64,000 nt of DNA, taken from NCBI RefSeq assembly GCF_014805825.1, contig NZ_CP061941.1, positions 1,426,001 through 1,490,000 on the forward strand, in the 5' to 3' direction. The translations under genes and the position numbers were made by a program. Under the pieces are notes generated by a model. The model was not told the DNA's origin. It made no database searches and worked only from the letters and a program-made list of their open reading frames with translations. Positions 16,522 to 25,623 of the stretch are shown here, piece after piece (the first letter of the stretch is position 1; the number at the start of each line of letters is the position of its first letter). The DNA comes from Marinomonas algicola. GTDB lineage: Bacteria; Pseudomonadota; Gammaproteobacteria; Pseudomonadales; Marinomonadaceae.

Positions 16522-18001
16522 TCAGTATGACTCCTTCATCTGTATTGCTCATTAGTGGTATATAAATGGTAAATGTCGCACCTTTATCTGGTTCCCCGAA
16601 GGCGGTTATTGATCCACCATGGCGTTCTACAATGCGTTTGCAGACAGCTAAACCTATGCCCGTTCCTTTAAATTTACTGCGCCCATGAAGTCTTTGAAAC
16701 GGTGCAAAAATCTTATCGGAATAACTCTGATCAAAGCCGATACCATTATCAGTCACAGTGATTTTGTACCAATTTTCCATGATTTTTTTATCAAAGGACG
16801 ATGTTTTTTCTTCTTGATCAAGAGTGATATTTATTAAAGGGGCTGTCTCTTGTTTTTTAAATTTAAGTGCATTTGCAATCAAGTTTAGAAATAACTGATG
16901 CATTTGTGTTTGATCGGCTTTAATGGTCGGCATTGAAGGGTAAATAATGTTTGCATTGGACTCATTAATATTAAGCATTAGGTCGTCTAGACAATTTTCA
17001 ATCGTTTGATTTAAATTGACATCTTCAAAAGGTTTTCCCCTAGTGGACACTCTTGAAAATTCTAGTAAATCAGTAATCAGTTGCCCCATTCGGCTTGCTG
17101 CGTTGCGCATTCTAGCGAGATAATCTGAACCTTTTTCACCAAGTTGGTCCCCAAACTGGTTTTCTAATCTGTCTCCAAATGCTTGAATCTTTCTTAACGG
17201 TTCTTGTAAGTCGTGAGAAGCAACAAAGGCAAAATCTTCTAACTCTCGGTTACTTCTAGAGAGCTCTTCTGAATAGAGTGTGAGTTCTTTGGTTCTTAAT
17301 GCAACCGCTTTGGTAAGCTCAGCATTGTTATTTTCTATTGTTTGAATTCTATCTTGCTCTTTTCTTAGGTTGATTCGAGCAAGATAGACCATACCAAAAA
17401 TCAGAAAGACACTGGTACTAATGGAAATGGCAAAAGTAAGTTTTGAACTCTCACGTGTATTTTTCAGGTCATTATGTAGATTAATTTGAAAAGTATTTTC
17501 GTTTTGATTGATTTGTTGAAATAGATGATTAATTTCACTGTATAGGTTTCGACCTTTATGGGTAAGAATAACTCGTAGAGCGAGTAAGTCTTTTTCTTCT
17601 TTAGCTAGTTTAACTATGTGGCTAAGTTCAGTTAATTTTAGATTAACTAATTCAACAAGTTCGCTTAGCAGCGCCTCTTGTCCAGCTATGTTTGATTGTA
17701 AATTCGACACATCTTTAAGTTGTTTTGATACTTTGTCAAGTGCATCCTCATAAGGCTTTAAGTAACTTTCGTTGTTGGTTAATAAGTACCCGCGTTGTCC
17801 TGATTCAGCGGCGAGCACACTGATATGTAATAAGCTTACAGATGTCATCACTTTAGAGGTGTTGTCTAAATTCGTCTGTAATGTATCGAGTGACTTTATC
17901 GTGTCATAGGTAAGGTACGCATTTGTACCAATAATGGATGTAATGAAAAGTGAAATTAATAACCATGTTGAGTTGTTGTTAACATCGATAACTCTATTCA
18001 T
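16508..18001 (-). CDS. CHASE3-domain sensor histidine kinase
   Basis: 497 residues. Membrane helices at about 11-31 and 188-210 flank a periplasmic CHASE3 domain with its signature ESGQRGYLLTNNESYLKPYE at about 66-85. A coiled coil (212-255) leads to a phytochrome-type kinase core: His263 in ASHDLQEPLRK, N box LNLIANALKF, TDNGIGFD, APFQRLHGRSKFKGTGIGLA. The His box (SHDLQEPL) is the form found in phytochrome kinases that pair with Rcp1-type receivers, as is the case here. Its start overlaps the 79-aa DHp gene by 4 bases (ATGA) and its end overlaps the receiver gene. Signal unknown. Confidence 0.92.
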   Translation of the reverse strand: MNRVIDVNNNSTWLLISLFITSIIGTNAYLTYDTIKSLDTLQTNLDNTSKVMTSVSLLHISVLAAESGQRGYLLTNNESYLKPYEDALDKVSKQLKDVSNLQSNIAGQEALLSELVELVNLKLTELSHIVKLAKEEKDLLALRVILTHKGRNLYSEINHLFQQINQNENTFQINLHNDLKNTRESSKLTFAISISTSVFLIFGMVYLARINLRKEQDRIQTIENNNAELTKAVALRTKELTLYSEELSRSNRELEDFAFVASHDLQEPLRKIQAFGDRLENQFGDQLGEKGSDYLARMRNAASRMGQLITDLLEFSRVSTRGKPFEDVNLNQTIENCLDDLMLNINESNANIIYPSMPTIKADQTQMHQLFLNLIANALKFKKQETAPLINITLDQEEKTSSFDKKIMENWYKITVTDNGIGFDQSYSDKIFAPFQRLHGRSKFKGTGIGLAVCKRIVERHGGSITAFGEPDKGATFTIYIPLMSNTDEGVILNVTE

Positions 18002-18237
18002 TCAGCAGGGTTCTCCATGTTGCTCAATTCACTAAGGCGTTGTAATGAGTCACTGCATTCTTGGCAATTTAAAATGATCTTATCGAGTAGCTCTAAGATG
18101 TCATCTTGGTTATCCGATTGAGGAAGCATCATTTTCACCAGTTCAGTTTGCATCGACACTCGATTTAATGGTTTTCGAGCATCGTGAACCAATTTAGTTA
18201 CCTCTTTTGGTGAAAGAGGTTGCACTGCATTCTTCAT
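17998..18237 (-). CDS. Stand-alone DHp (HisKA-like) protein
   Basis: 79 residues. KLVHDARKPLNRVSMQTELV (about 15-34) has the form of a kinase H-box, H-D-x-R-x-P-L, with His18 as putative phospho-site. A second helix (LELLDKIILNCQECSDSLQRLSEL) completes a DHp-like hairpin. There is no ATP-binding domain, so it cannot autophosphorylate. It could be a phosphotransfer protein of the Spo0B/HPt kind or a dimerisation partner of the adjacent kinase (inference). It is translationally coupled to the CHASE3 kinase by ATGA overlap, and 33 bases separate it from the NtrC-type regulator gene. I know no named family for it. Confidence 0.72.
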   Translation of the reverse strand: MKNAVQPLSPKEVTKLVHDARKPLNRVSMQTELVKMMLPQSDNQDDILELLDKIILNCQECSDSLQRLSELSNMENPAE

Positions 18238-18270
18238 AAAAGCCTCGTGATGTTTTTAAGTAAGCATTTC

Positions 18271-19599
18271 TTAATCCAATATATGACCATAGCTGTGTAA
18301 TCTGTTGTACAAGGTTTTCGTACTGATCCCCAACATTTCTGCTGCCAATGTTTTATTATTACTGACTTTCTCAAGTGTTAAAAATATAAGTTCTTTTTCT
18401 AAGTCTTCAATTTTCTGTCCGGCAGTTAACACATTGTATGTGGCCTTTTGGGATTCTGAAAAAGGCGAAGCAAAATTATCAGGAAGTTCAAGGTCGATAT
18501 TTTCTGGATCGCTCATGATAAACGCTCTATGAATGGTATGGCGTAACTCCCTCACATTCCCTGGCCAGTCATAGTCCATTAAGGTGTCTATTTGCTCTGG
18601 TTTTAATGTATATTTACGGTCGCTTTCAGTATTTAGATCATCTAAGAAAGCTTGAGCCAGAAGCGGAATATCTGTTTTCCTTTCTTTTAGAGAGGGAATT
18701 GATATAGGGAAAACAGCTAAACGAAAGTAAATATCTTCTCTTAGAATGTTATTTTGAGCAATTTCTTCTATGGGCCTATTCGTTGCACTGATTACTCGAC
18801 AGTTAACAGGAAGCTCTTTTGTACCGCCTACCCGAGTAATCTTCTTACTTTCTAATACTCTTAAAAGGGAAGGCTGCATATCAATAGGCATTTCAGTTAA
18901 TTCATCAAGGAAGAGCGTACCTTGCTCAGCTTGTTCGAAGACGCCCTTTTTTTGATTTACGGCGCCAGTAAATGCCCCTTTTTCATGACCAAACAGTTCA
19001 CTCCCAAGGAGCTCTTTAGAGAAAGCCCCGCAATTAGTTGTTACAAGTGCCCCTGTAACTTGACTGGCAGAATGGATGGCTTGAGCAACGACTTCTTTAC
19101 CAACGCCACTTTCCCCCATTAACATAACATTGGCATGTGTCTGACTGACCCGCTCAATCATTTTATAGAGCTCTTTCATTGAAGCTGATTCTCCAATTAA
19201 GCAGTCAAAGTGCTTAATTGGAGCGTTCTTCAATGGTTTTTTTGCATGAGATGAAGAATTGAATAGATCTTCAAGGTCGTCTTTTTTTAAGGGTTTTAAG
19301 AGGTAATTTATTTTAGGGCCGCAGAGTTCTGCAATGACATTTTTAATTAAAGGATGACCTGTAATAAAAGTTACTTTAGATGAGCTTGATTCGGCTTGTA
19401 TCTGTTCCAGCAAATGTAACCCGCTGCCATCAGGCAACATAAAGTCTAATAAAATATGGTCATAATGAGCAAGATGCAATGATTCTTTAGCCTCATGGAT
19501 AGTACCAACAGAGGCTACTTTGTAGCCCATCAGCTCAATAATCTTACAGGCCACTCCTGTGAATTCTATATCATCATCAACTAATAAAATGGATGTCAT
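18271..19599 (-). CDS. Sigma54-dependent NtrC-family response regulator
   Basis: 442 residues. Receiver (1-115) with DDD at 8-10 and phospho-acceptor Asp52 (LLDFMLP); AAA+ domain (about 133-365) with Walker A GESGVGKE near 162-169, the sigma54-contact loop GAFTGA at 208-213 and Walker B LFLDE near 229-233; Fis-type HTH at about 410-440 (NKTLAAEMLGISTKTLYNRL). It is fully equipped to activate sigma54 promoters. First gene of the signalling block; a good sigma54 promoter lies about 1.6 kb away upstream of ytjA, making that operon a candidate target. Confidence 0.94.
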   Translation of the reverse strand: MTSILLVDDDIEFTGVACKIIELMGYKVASVGTIHEAKESLHLAHYDHILLDFMLPDGSGLHLLEQIQAESSSSKVTFITGHPLIKNVIAELCGPKINYLLKPLKKDDLEDLFNSSSHAKKPLKNAPIKHFDCLIGESASMKELYKMIERVSQTHANVMLMGESGVGKEVVAQAIHSASQVTGALVTTNCGAFSKELLGSELFGHEKGAFTGAVNQKKGVFEQAEQGTLFLDELTEMPIDMQPSLLRVLESKKITRVGGTKELPVNCRVISATNRPIEEIAQNNILREDIYFRLAVFPISIPSLKERKTDIPLLAQAFLDDLNTESDRKYTLKPEQIDTLMDYDWPGNVRELRHTIHRAFIMSDPENIDLELPDNFASPFSESQKATYNVLTAGQKIEDLEKELIFLTLEKVSNNKTLAAEMLGISTKTLYNRLHSYGHILD

Positions 19600-19761
19600 T
19601 ATCTAAAAACCTATAAAAAAATGGGAAATGAGTCGCTAGGCCTATGATATAAAACCTTATTAATGCTCATGACATAAATTGTACCTCATTTTCAACCTAA
19701 AAATTGAACCTAGGGCGGTATGAACATGTTTTGCTGTTGATTTACTCATTCATTTACGGTT

Positions 19762-20670
19762 TTATCGCTCAATTCTATTCTTTGTTGGTAACATTGAGTC
19801 TAATTTTTCGCCACCTTTAGCGCCAAAATCAAGCGTTCTTATAGGGAAAGGAATCAGAATGTCTTCGTCACTTAGGGTTTTTTGAATTAGCGATATCGCT
19901 TTATGTCTAGCTTGCATAAAACCGGTTTCTCCAGGGTACTTTATCCAAAACCAGACCAGTAAATTAATGCTACTATCGCCAAAGCTTTCAGCGTAAATGG
20001 CAGTCTCTTCTTTCTTGATGACAAAATCACAACTATTAAGAGCGTCGGCAATGACCCGTTCTGCTTTTTCTGGATCATCAGCATAAGAAATACCAACGGG
20101 AATCTCAATTTTACGTATCCCTAATGTTGAGTAGTTCGTGATTATGTTGCGAAATAATAGCTTATTAGGAACGGTTTCTAGTTGGCCTGAAAAAGTTTCT
20201 ACAATAGTGTTGCGAAGGTTGATGGTTCTAATGGTTCCAAAAACATCGTCTGCTTCAACAATATCGCCAATTAAAAAAGGCTTTCTAATTCCCATGACAA
20301 TTCCTGCTATGAGGTTTTCGGTCATGTCTTGAAATGCAAAGCCGATTGCAAGACCAATAATACCAGCGCCTGCGAGGATGGACGTTACTGTTCCTGAAAG
20401 TCCTACAAACTCTAGAGCAATAAAACCACCAATAGAAATGATGATGATTTTGAATATAGAGGCCAGCAGTACCGCTATTTGTTCAGAATCAAACAGACGT
20501 TTTAGCAATGTAACTACTACTCTACTGGTTATTTTTGCAATAAAAATAAACAGAATAGTAATAACAATTGCGAGAAATACGTTTGGGAGGAGCTTTATCC
20601 CAAGCTCTATCCAGATTTGCAGTTTCTCATGGATAAGCTCCCAAAATCGATTGAATACATCAAATTCCAT
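19762..20670 (-). CDS. MscS-family small-conductance mechanosensitive channel
   Basis: 302 residues. Three N-terminal membrane helices, the third carrying the pore pattern of the family (SILAGAGIIGLAIGFAFQD then LIAGI), followed by the beta domain (RKPFLIGDIVEADDVFGT) and the alpha/beta C-terminal domain. Short form, as in E. coli MscS. It releases solutes from the cytoplasm under hypo-osmotic stress. It lies 52 bases downstream of the small lipoprotein gene on the same strand and probably shares the ytjA transcript. Confidence 0.93.
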   Translation of the reverse strand: MEFDVFNRFWELIHEKLQIWIELGIKLLPNVFLAIVITILFIFIAKITSRVVVTLLKRLFDSEQIAVLLASIFKIIIISIGGFIALEFVGLSGTVTSILAGAGIIGLAIGFAFQDMTENLIAGIVMGIRKPFLIGDIVEADDVFGTIRTINLRNTIVETFSGQLETVPNKLLFRNIITNYSTLGIRKIEIPVGISYADDPEKAERVIADALNSCDFVIKKEETAIYAESFGDSSINLLVWFWIKYPGETGFMQARHKAISLIQKTLSDEDILIPFPIRTLDFGAKGGEKLDSMLPTKNRIER

Positions 20671-20722
20671 ATCGAATACACCTAATATAAAAACAGATTA
20701 ATAGAAACGTGTAATCAAAGAA

Positions 20723-20920
20723 TTAACAATCGGTGTCACTAGCGCCTGCTTTCTCTTTTGCGGCTTCACAAGTGTCTTCGATCGCATTTCCAGTGTCTGT
20801 GATGACCTCATCCACTTTCTCACCTGCATTTTCGGCACTGTTACTGCCACATGCTGTTAAAGAGACAGATAAAATGGCCGCTGTGAAAAAGGTAGCGAAT
20901 TGTTTTGTGTTAATGTTCAT
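20723..20920 (-). CDS. Small predicted lipoprotein, entericidin-like
   Basis: 65 residues. Signal peptide with a lipobox SLTAC, lipidated Cys at 24, and Ser/Asn after it, predicting sorting to the outer membrane. The mature part is acidic and short (AENAGEKVDEVITDTGNAIE, then a tail ending in Cys), reminiscent of entericidin B in size and pattern, but not close enough to name. Between ytjA (72 bases upstream) and mscS, so probably in one envelope-stress operon. Confidence 0.7.
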   Translation of the reverse strand: MNINTKQFATFFTAAILSVSLTACGSNSAENAGEKVDEVITDTGNAIEDTCEAAKEKAGASDTDC

Positions 20921-20992
20921 AATGGTTTTCCTATACAGTTAAAATAAGTGTTTAAAAATCGTTTTTCTAAGGCTTGATTCTACAAAGTCTTT

Positions 20993-21169
20993 CTAAGGCT
21001 TCGGCGCCTTCCCTTTAAGCGCGTTTGCAATTAAAGAAATGACAAATAAAACAATAAATACAAAGAACAAAATTTGCGCAATGCCTGAGGCAGCGCCTGC
21101 GATTCCGCCAAAGCCTAATAAAGCGGCTACAATGGCAACAACAAAAAATATAATGGCCCAACTCAACAT
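20993..21169 (-). CDS. ytjA: UPF0391/DUF1328 membrane protein (YtjA-like)
   Basis: 58 residues, beginning MLSWAIIFFVVAIVAALLGF and continuing GGIAGAASGIAQILFF, the unmistakable YtjA/DUF1328 pattern of two membrane helices joined by a Gly/Ala loop. AGGAG lies about 6 nt before ATG 21169. Family members are induced by envelope, osmotic or stationary-phase stress in several bacteria; the molecular role is unknown. It is first in a likely operon with the lipoprotein and mscS and has a sigma54-type promoter 37 bases upstream. Confidence 0.93.
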   Translation of the reverse strand: MLSWAIIFFVVAIVAALLGFGGIAGAASGIAQILFFVFIVLFVISLIANALKGKAPKP

Positions 21170-21504
21170 GATTTTCTCCTATTCAATGTGATGTATCTAA
21201 GATATAGCATTAGCTGTGCCAGTTATATTAAGTTATTGAAAAATATAATTATTTTTTTATTTTCTCTTTTCTTTTCATCACTTTTTCAAAGGTGGTGGGA
21301 ATAAAATACTTACTCTTTTGTAATTTTTTCATTGCCCCAACAGACTAATGGAATAAAAACAGTCAGTGAGTAAGAACTATTTACATCTTTTAGCAAACTA
21401 TTCCATGTTAGAATTCTTCTCATCTATGGCCGTGGCTGATTTTTTATTGGGCTTATCGCTATGAGAAGTTCATCAATGTAAACCAATTTAAACAAGGTAA
21501 ATTC
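21170..21504. other. 335-base divergent gap between ytjA and the ABC exporter
   Basis: Holds the ytjA sigma54 promoter (listed separately). Towards the ABC gene there is an 8-base inverted repeat, CTTCTCAT (21416-21423) and ATGAGAAG (21461-21468), in the likely 5' leader, and CTTACTC/GAGTAAG further upstream. No ORF with a ribosome binding site was seen. Confidence 0.5.
21206..21221 (-). promoter_or_regulatory. Sigma54 (RpoN) promoter for ytjA operon
   Basis: Minus strand reads TGGCACAGCTAATGCT: GG (-24) and GC (-12) with exactly 10 bases between, compared with consensus TGGCAC-N5-TTGCW (one mismatch in the -12 element). Predicted start of transcription near 21195 leaves an untranslated leader of about 25 nt with AGGAG before the ytjA ATG. 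Spacing and location are ideal; binding is not tested. Confidence 0.7.
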
Positions 21505-23340
21505 ATGTTTAACTTTTTTGAGCGGCTTATCCCTGCTTATCCTGACCAAGAACCAACAGCCGCTCCGAATACGTTGTTTGCGTTTTGTTGGCACTTCTCT
21601 AAAGGCATTGGCTTGCCTTTAATGGCTATGTCTATGCTGACCGCCTTGATTGCTATTTTGGAGGTCACTTTATTTGGCTTTATGGGGCAATTAGTCGATT
21701 GGCTTATCACCAAAGACCCCGATACATTTTTAGCAGAAGAGGGGACGCGCCTTTTATGGATGGGCGGGATGGTGTTGGTGGCTATGCCTTTACTGACGTT
21801 TCTGCACTCGGCGCTTGTGCATCAGACCTTGCTTGGTAATTACCCAATGGGGATTCGCTGGCTAGCACACCGTTATTTATTAAAACAAAGCATTACCTTT
21901 TTTCAAGATGATTTTGCTGGTCGTGTATCGACTAAGGTAATGCAGACATCCCTTGCTGTCCGTGAAACGGTTATGAAACTTTTGGATGTATTGGTATACA
22001 TTTTGGTGTACTTCATATCAATGTTAGTCTTAATAGCCCAGTCCGATTTTAGATTAATGCTGCCTATGTTGGTGTGGTTAGTGGCTTACATTTCTATTCA
22101 ATTGTTTTTTGTACCTAAGCTTAAAAAAATCTCAACAAAACAGGCAGACGCTCGTTCAATTATGGCGGGTCGTATCGTGGATAGTTATACCAATATATCG
22201 ACTGTAAAGTTATTCGCTCATACTTCTCGTGAAGCGGATTACGCCAAGGATAGTATGAACGGTTTTTTACAAACGGTTTATGCTCAAATGCGCCTAGTAA
22301 CAGGCATCAATGTAAGTGTACAAGTTTGTAATTATCTATTGGCATTTATTATGGCGGCATTAGCCATTACTTTGTGGATCGGAAGTGCTATTAGTGTTGG
22401 TTCAATTGCGATAGCGGTGAGTTTGGCTTTAAGGCTTAATGGTATGTCTCAATGGATTATGTGGGAAATAAGTGCTTTGTTTGAAAATATAGGCATGGTT
22501 GCGGATGGGATGAAAACGTTATCAAAGCCATTAACCATTCAGGACAAAAAAGGTGCGCCCAATTTGGTTGTTAAAGAGGGACGCATTGAATACCAAGAAA
22601 TAGGGTTTCATTATGGCAAAGGGTCAGGTGTGATTGATCATTTCAACCTAGACATAAAGCCTGGAGAGAAGGTTGGATTAGTTGGACGTTCAGGTGCAGG
22701 TAAATCTACTTTGGTCAATCTTCTGATGCGATTTCATGAAGTTGAATCTGGGGAAATTTTAATTGATGGACAAAATGTTAACGGTGTTAAGCAAGACAGT
22801 TTACGAGCCCAAATAGGTATGGTAACTCAAGATACCTCTCTGTTACATAGAACGGTTCGTGAAAACTTGTTATACGGTAAGCCTGATGCTTCAGAAGAAG
22901 AAATGATCAGAGCGGCGAAACAAGCCGAGGCACATGATTTTATTTTGGAGCTAACCGATCCCTTTGGTAATACTGGTTACGATGCCATGGTTGGTGAACG
23001 TGGTGTAAAGTTATCCGGTGGACAACGCCAGCGAGTGGCCATCGCTCGAGTATTACTGAAAGATGCGCCACTTTTAGTATTAGATGAAGCGACCTCGGCA
23101 TTAGATTCGGAAGTAGAAGCCGCTATTCAAACAAGCTTATATCAACTCATGGAGAATAAAACGGTGATTGCGATTGCGCATCGCTTGTCTACCATTGCCG
23201 CTATGGATCGATTGATTGTATTAGATCAAGGGAAGATGTTGGAACAAGGCACACATGATGAGCTTGTCAAATTAGGCGGAGTGTATGCAAAACTGTGGAA
23301 CCATCAAACAGGCGGCTTTTTAGCGGAAGAGATAAATTAG
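21505..23340 (+). CDS. ABC exporter, fused permease and ATPase (MsbA-like)
   Basis: 611 residues. Six-helix membrane domain (about 25-335) followed by an ATPase domain: Walker A GRSGAGKST near 394-402, Q loop TQDTSLL, signature LSGGQRQR near 501, Walker B LLVLDEATS near 525, H loop IAHRLST. Half-transporter working as a homodimer in the inner membrane; the type exports lipids, peptides or drugs. The N-terminus (FNFFERLIPAYP) matches a subgroup common in marine gammaproteobacteria. Single gene, with its own terminator. Substrate not predictable. Confidence 0.9.
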   Translation: MFNFFERLIPAYPDQEPTAAPNTLFAFCWHFSKGIGLPLMAMSMLTALIAILEVTLFGFMGQLVDWLITKDPDTFLAEEGTRLLWMGGMVLVAMPLLTFLHSALVHQTLLGNYPMGIRWLAHRYLLKQSITFFQDDFAGRVSTKVMQTSLAVRETVMKLLDVLVYILVYFISMLVLIAQSDFRLMLPMLVWLVAYISIQLFFVPKLKKISTKQADARSIMAGRIVDSYTNISTVKLFAHTSREADYAKDSMNGFLQTVYAQMRLVTGINVSVQVCNYLLAFIMAALAITLWIGSAISVGSIAIAVSLALRLNGMSQWIMWEISALFENIGMVADGMKTLSKPLTIQDKKGAPNLVVKEGRIEYQEIGFHYGKGSGVIDHFNLDIKPGEKVGLVGRSGAGKSTLVNLLMRFHEVESGEILIDGQNVNGVKQDSLRAQIGMVTQDTSLLHRTVRENLLYGKPDASEEEMIRAAKQAEAHDFILELTDPFGNTGYDAMVGERGVKLSGGQRQRVAIARVLLKDAPLLVLDEATSALDSEVEAAIQTSLYQLMENKTVIAIAHRLSTIAAMDRLIVLDQGKMLEQGTHDELVKLGGVYAKLWNHQTGGFLAEEIN

Positions 23341-23412
23341 CTTGCCTGTGGCAATAGGTTCTCTGAAAGAATAGTATTTTCATGATACTTAATGAGAATT
23401 TGGCGCTTAAAA

Positions 23413-23446
23413 AGCGCTAGAAGCATTTTTGCTCTTAGCGCTTTTA
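23413..23446. terminator. Bidirectional terminator between ABC exporter and TRAP genes
   Basis: AGCGCTAGAAGC (23413-23424) pairs with GCTCTTAGCGCT (23431-23442) with one internal mismatch and one G-T pair; TTTT follows on the plus strand and AAAA precedes it, giving a T run on the minus strand too. Suitable for ending both convergent transcripts. Confidence 0.8.
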
Positions 23447-23461
23447 AAAGGAGTAATTTTC

Positions 23462-25585
23462 CTATGTAGAGGCTTTCGCGTAGCTCTTAAAGCCTTTCAT
23501 AAAGAATGCAAAGAATAAGACGGCGCCAGCCATTTGCCAAATAAGCTCTATGCCAGGCCAAAGTAAAGCGATGGTGGCGATTAGTAATAATCCTCTAGAG
23601 ACCAGATTTAGTTCATCTTCAAGGTACCCCTCCATAACAGCAACAAAAGCATAAAGACCTATAATACCGAAGATAGTCAATCTTACCATTTCTTCAAAAC
23701 TGCCACCAATTAATGGTGTATAAGCCATGAGTAAAGGAATGAGGTATAGGCCTTTAGCCAGTTTCCATGCTGTTAGTCCGGTTCTCATCGGTGGTGTTTT
23801 AGCAATGGCGGCGGCGGCAAAAGCCGTTAAGCAAACGGGTGGAGTGACATTACTGTCCTGAGAAAGCCAGAAAATAATCATATGAGCTGTGACTAAAATC
23901 ATCGCAATGGTTTCAGCACCAAGTGATTGATCTAACAACATTCCCTTAAAGTCAGATGGTACTTGTGACAAGAGTAACGCCGCTTCATCCGGAGACATTC
24001 CTGACGCCAATTTCGATAGAGACGCGGGATCAACTAACATAAATACGGCTTTAGCGGTTTCTGGAAGGGCACCACTCGCCATGATCTCAATTAATTGACT
24101 TTCCGCAATTAAATTGTATAAAGCCGGTGCTGACAAGGTACCTAACACTATGTAAGACGCCGTAACAGGAAGTCCCATCCCTAAAATAAGAGAGGCCAGA
24201 GCAATAAGAACGATAGTGAAGATTAAACTCCCGTCTGCCCACCCAGTAATCATTAGAGAAAAGGTATTACCTACACCTGTTGTACTGATGACATTGACGA
24301 CTAGCCCAATTCCAACTAACAAAACGGCTGTTGTTGACATGTTCTTAGCGCCCTGAGCCATTGCATCAAGAATGTCGGTAAAACTCATACGATGCGCTTT
24401 TGATAGCCAGGAAGAGAATATTACGGCTAAAATACTGATACCGGCCGCGTACGTTGGTGTAAAGCCTTGTACTAAAAGTGTTACAAGAACAGCTAATGGA
24501 ACAATATGGTGCCAGCCGGATTTAAAAACGTCCTTAACTGTTGGCCCGTCGTCTTCAACCGCAATGACTTTGCTTCGTTTCGCTTCTACCCGTACAAAAA
24601 AGCCAACACTTAAGAAATACAAAAGCGCCGGGATGGCCGCAACACTGATGATGGTAACGTAGGAAACTTGAGTATACGAAGCCATAATGAAGGCACCAGC
24701 CCCCATTACAGGAGGCATAAGTTGACCGCCAGTGGAAGCCGCGGCTTCAATTCCTGCTGAAAATCTGGCTGGAAATCCAGCTTTTCTCATTAAAGGGATG
24801 GTAATAACCCCAGTCGACACTGTATTGGCAACAGAAGACCCTGATACCGATCCCATTAACCCTGAACCAAGAACGGCTACAAAACCAGGACCGCCAATCA
24901 TTTTGCTCGCCAATGAGCGAGATAAGTCAATAATAAAGTCGCCAGCACCGGATTTGACAAGAAAAGCCCCAAACAGAATAAACATGAAGACAAAACTCCA
25001 GGATATTCTTGAAATAGAGCCAAACATGCCATCGGTACTGAAGTAACTTCGGTACAGTAAGGTTTCTAAGCTGAGGCCTGGGAATGAGAAGGTCCCGCCA
25101 ATCCATTGCCCCCATAAAACCACATAGGTTAAAGCAACAAGGATAAGTGTCGGAATAAACCAACCGCTGGTACGTCGAATGAGTTCTAATGCCAACAGGA
25201 TGGCAACGCTGGACGCAATCCAATCGCCCGTATTGAACGTGACGCCGCGGGCGTATAAGGCATCTTCAAAGAAAACGACATAGAGGGTGATACCCGCTAA
25301 TGCAATGATTAATAGCGTATCAATCAACAGGGCCGTTTTACTGTTTAAAAGTGAAGGGTGTGCGGGGATTAACAGAGCGCATAAAATCCCGAATCCCGAA
25401 AAGTGAAAAGCTGAAACCCACAACTCTGGTAGGGTGCCAATGGTATTAATGTAAATATGCGCAACAGCAAGAAAAATTGAAAAAGCAAAAACAAAACGAG
25501 TGACACCAGTTTGAGAACGATGTGCCGTCTCGAATTCTTGTAAATCTGGTTGGGACGTTTCTGTTTGGCTAGTTGACGTGTTCAT
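23462..25585 (-). CDS. TRAP transporter fused permease (DctQM, TAXI type)
   Basis: 707 residues with about 17 hydrophobic helices: a short N-terminal part equivalent to the small DctQ subunit, then the large DctM part with the family patterns GSGLMGSVSGSSVANTVSTG, IEAAASTGGQLMPPVMGAGAF (in parts) and GLPVTASYIVLG. Secondary transporter driven by a sodium gradient that takes substrate from the TAXI binding protein encoded just upstream on the same strand. Substrates of TAXI-TRAP systems include glutamate, 2-oxoglutarate and other organic acids; not predictable here. Confidence 0.93.
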   Translation of the reverse strand: MNTSTSQTETSQPDLQEFETAHRSQTGVTRFVFAFSIFLAVAHIYINTIGTLPELWVSAFHFSGFGILCALLIPAHPSLLNSKTALLIDTLLIIALAGITLYVVFFEDALYARGVTFNTGDWIASSVAILLALELIRRTSGWFIPTLILVALTYVVLWGQWIGGTFSFPGLSLETLLYRSYFSTDGMFGSISRISWSFVFMFILFGAFLVKSGAGDFIIDLSRSLASKMIGGPGFVAVLGSGLMGSVSGSSVANTVSTGVITIPLMRKAGFPARFSAGIEAAASTGGQLMPPVMGAGAFIMASYTQVSYVTIISVAAIPALLYFLSVGFFVRVEAKRSKVIAVEDDGPTVKDVFKSGWHHIVPLAVLVTLLVQGFTPTYAAGISILAVIFSSWLSKAHRMSFTDILDAMAQGAKNMSTTAVLLVGIGLVVNVISTTGVGNTFSLMITGWADGSLIFTIVLIALASLILGMGLPVTASYIVLGTLSAPALYNLIAESQLIEIMASGALPETAKAVFMLVDPASLSKLASGMSPDEAALLLSQVPSDFKGMLLDQSLGAETIAMILVTAHMIIFWLSQDSNVTPPVCLTAFAAAAIAKTPPMRTGLTAWKLAKGLYLIPLLMAYTPLIGGSFEEMVRLTIFGIIGLYAFVAVMEGYLEDELNLVSRGLLLIATIALLWPGIELIWQMAGAVLFFAFFMKGFKSYAKAST

Positions 25586-25623
25586 GAAGCAACTACCTTT
25601 TTAAACAAAGAAGATCAAATAGA

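Noticed and set aside
24927..25223. Minus-strand ORF within the TRAP permease
   Set aside because: Overlaps the permease in another frame of the same strand; Cys/Trp-rich random sequence typical of a shadow ORF.
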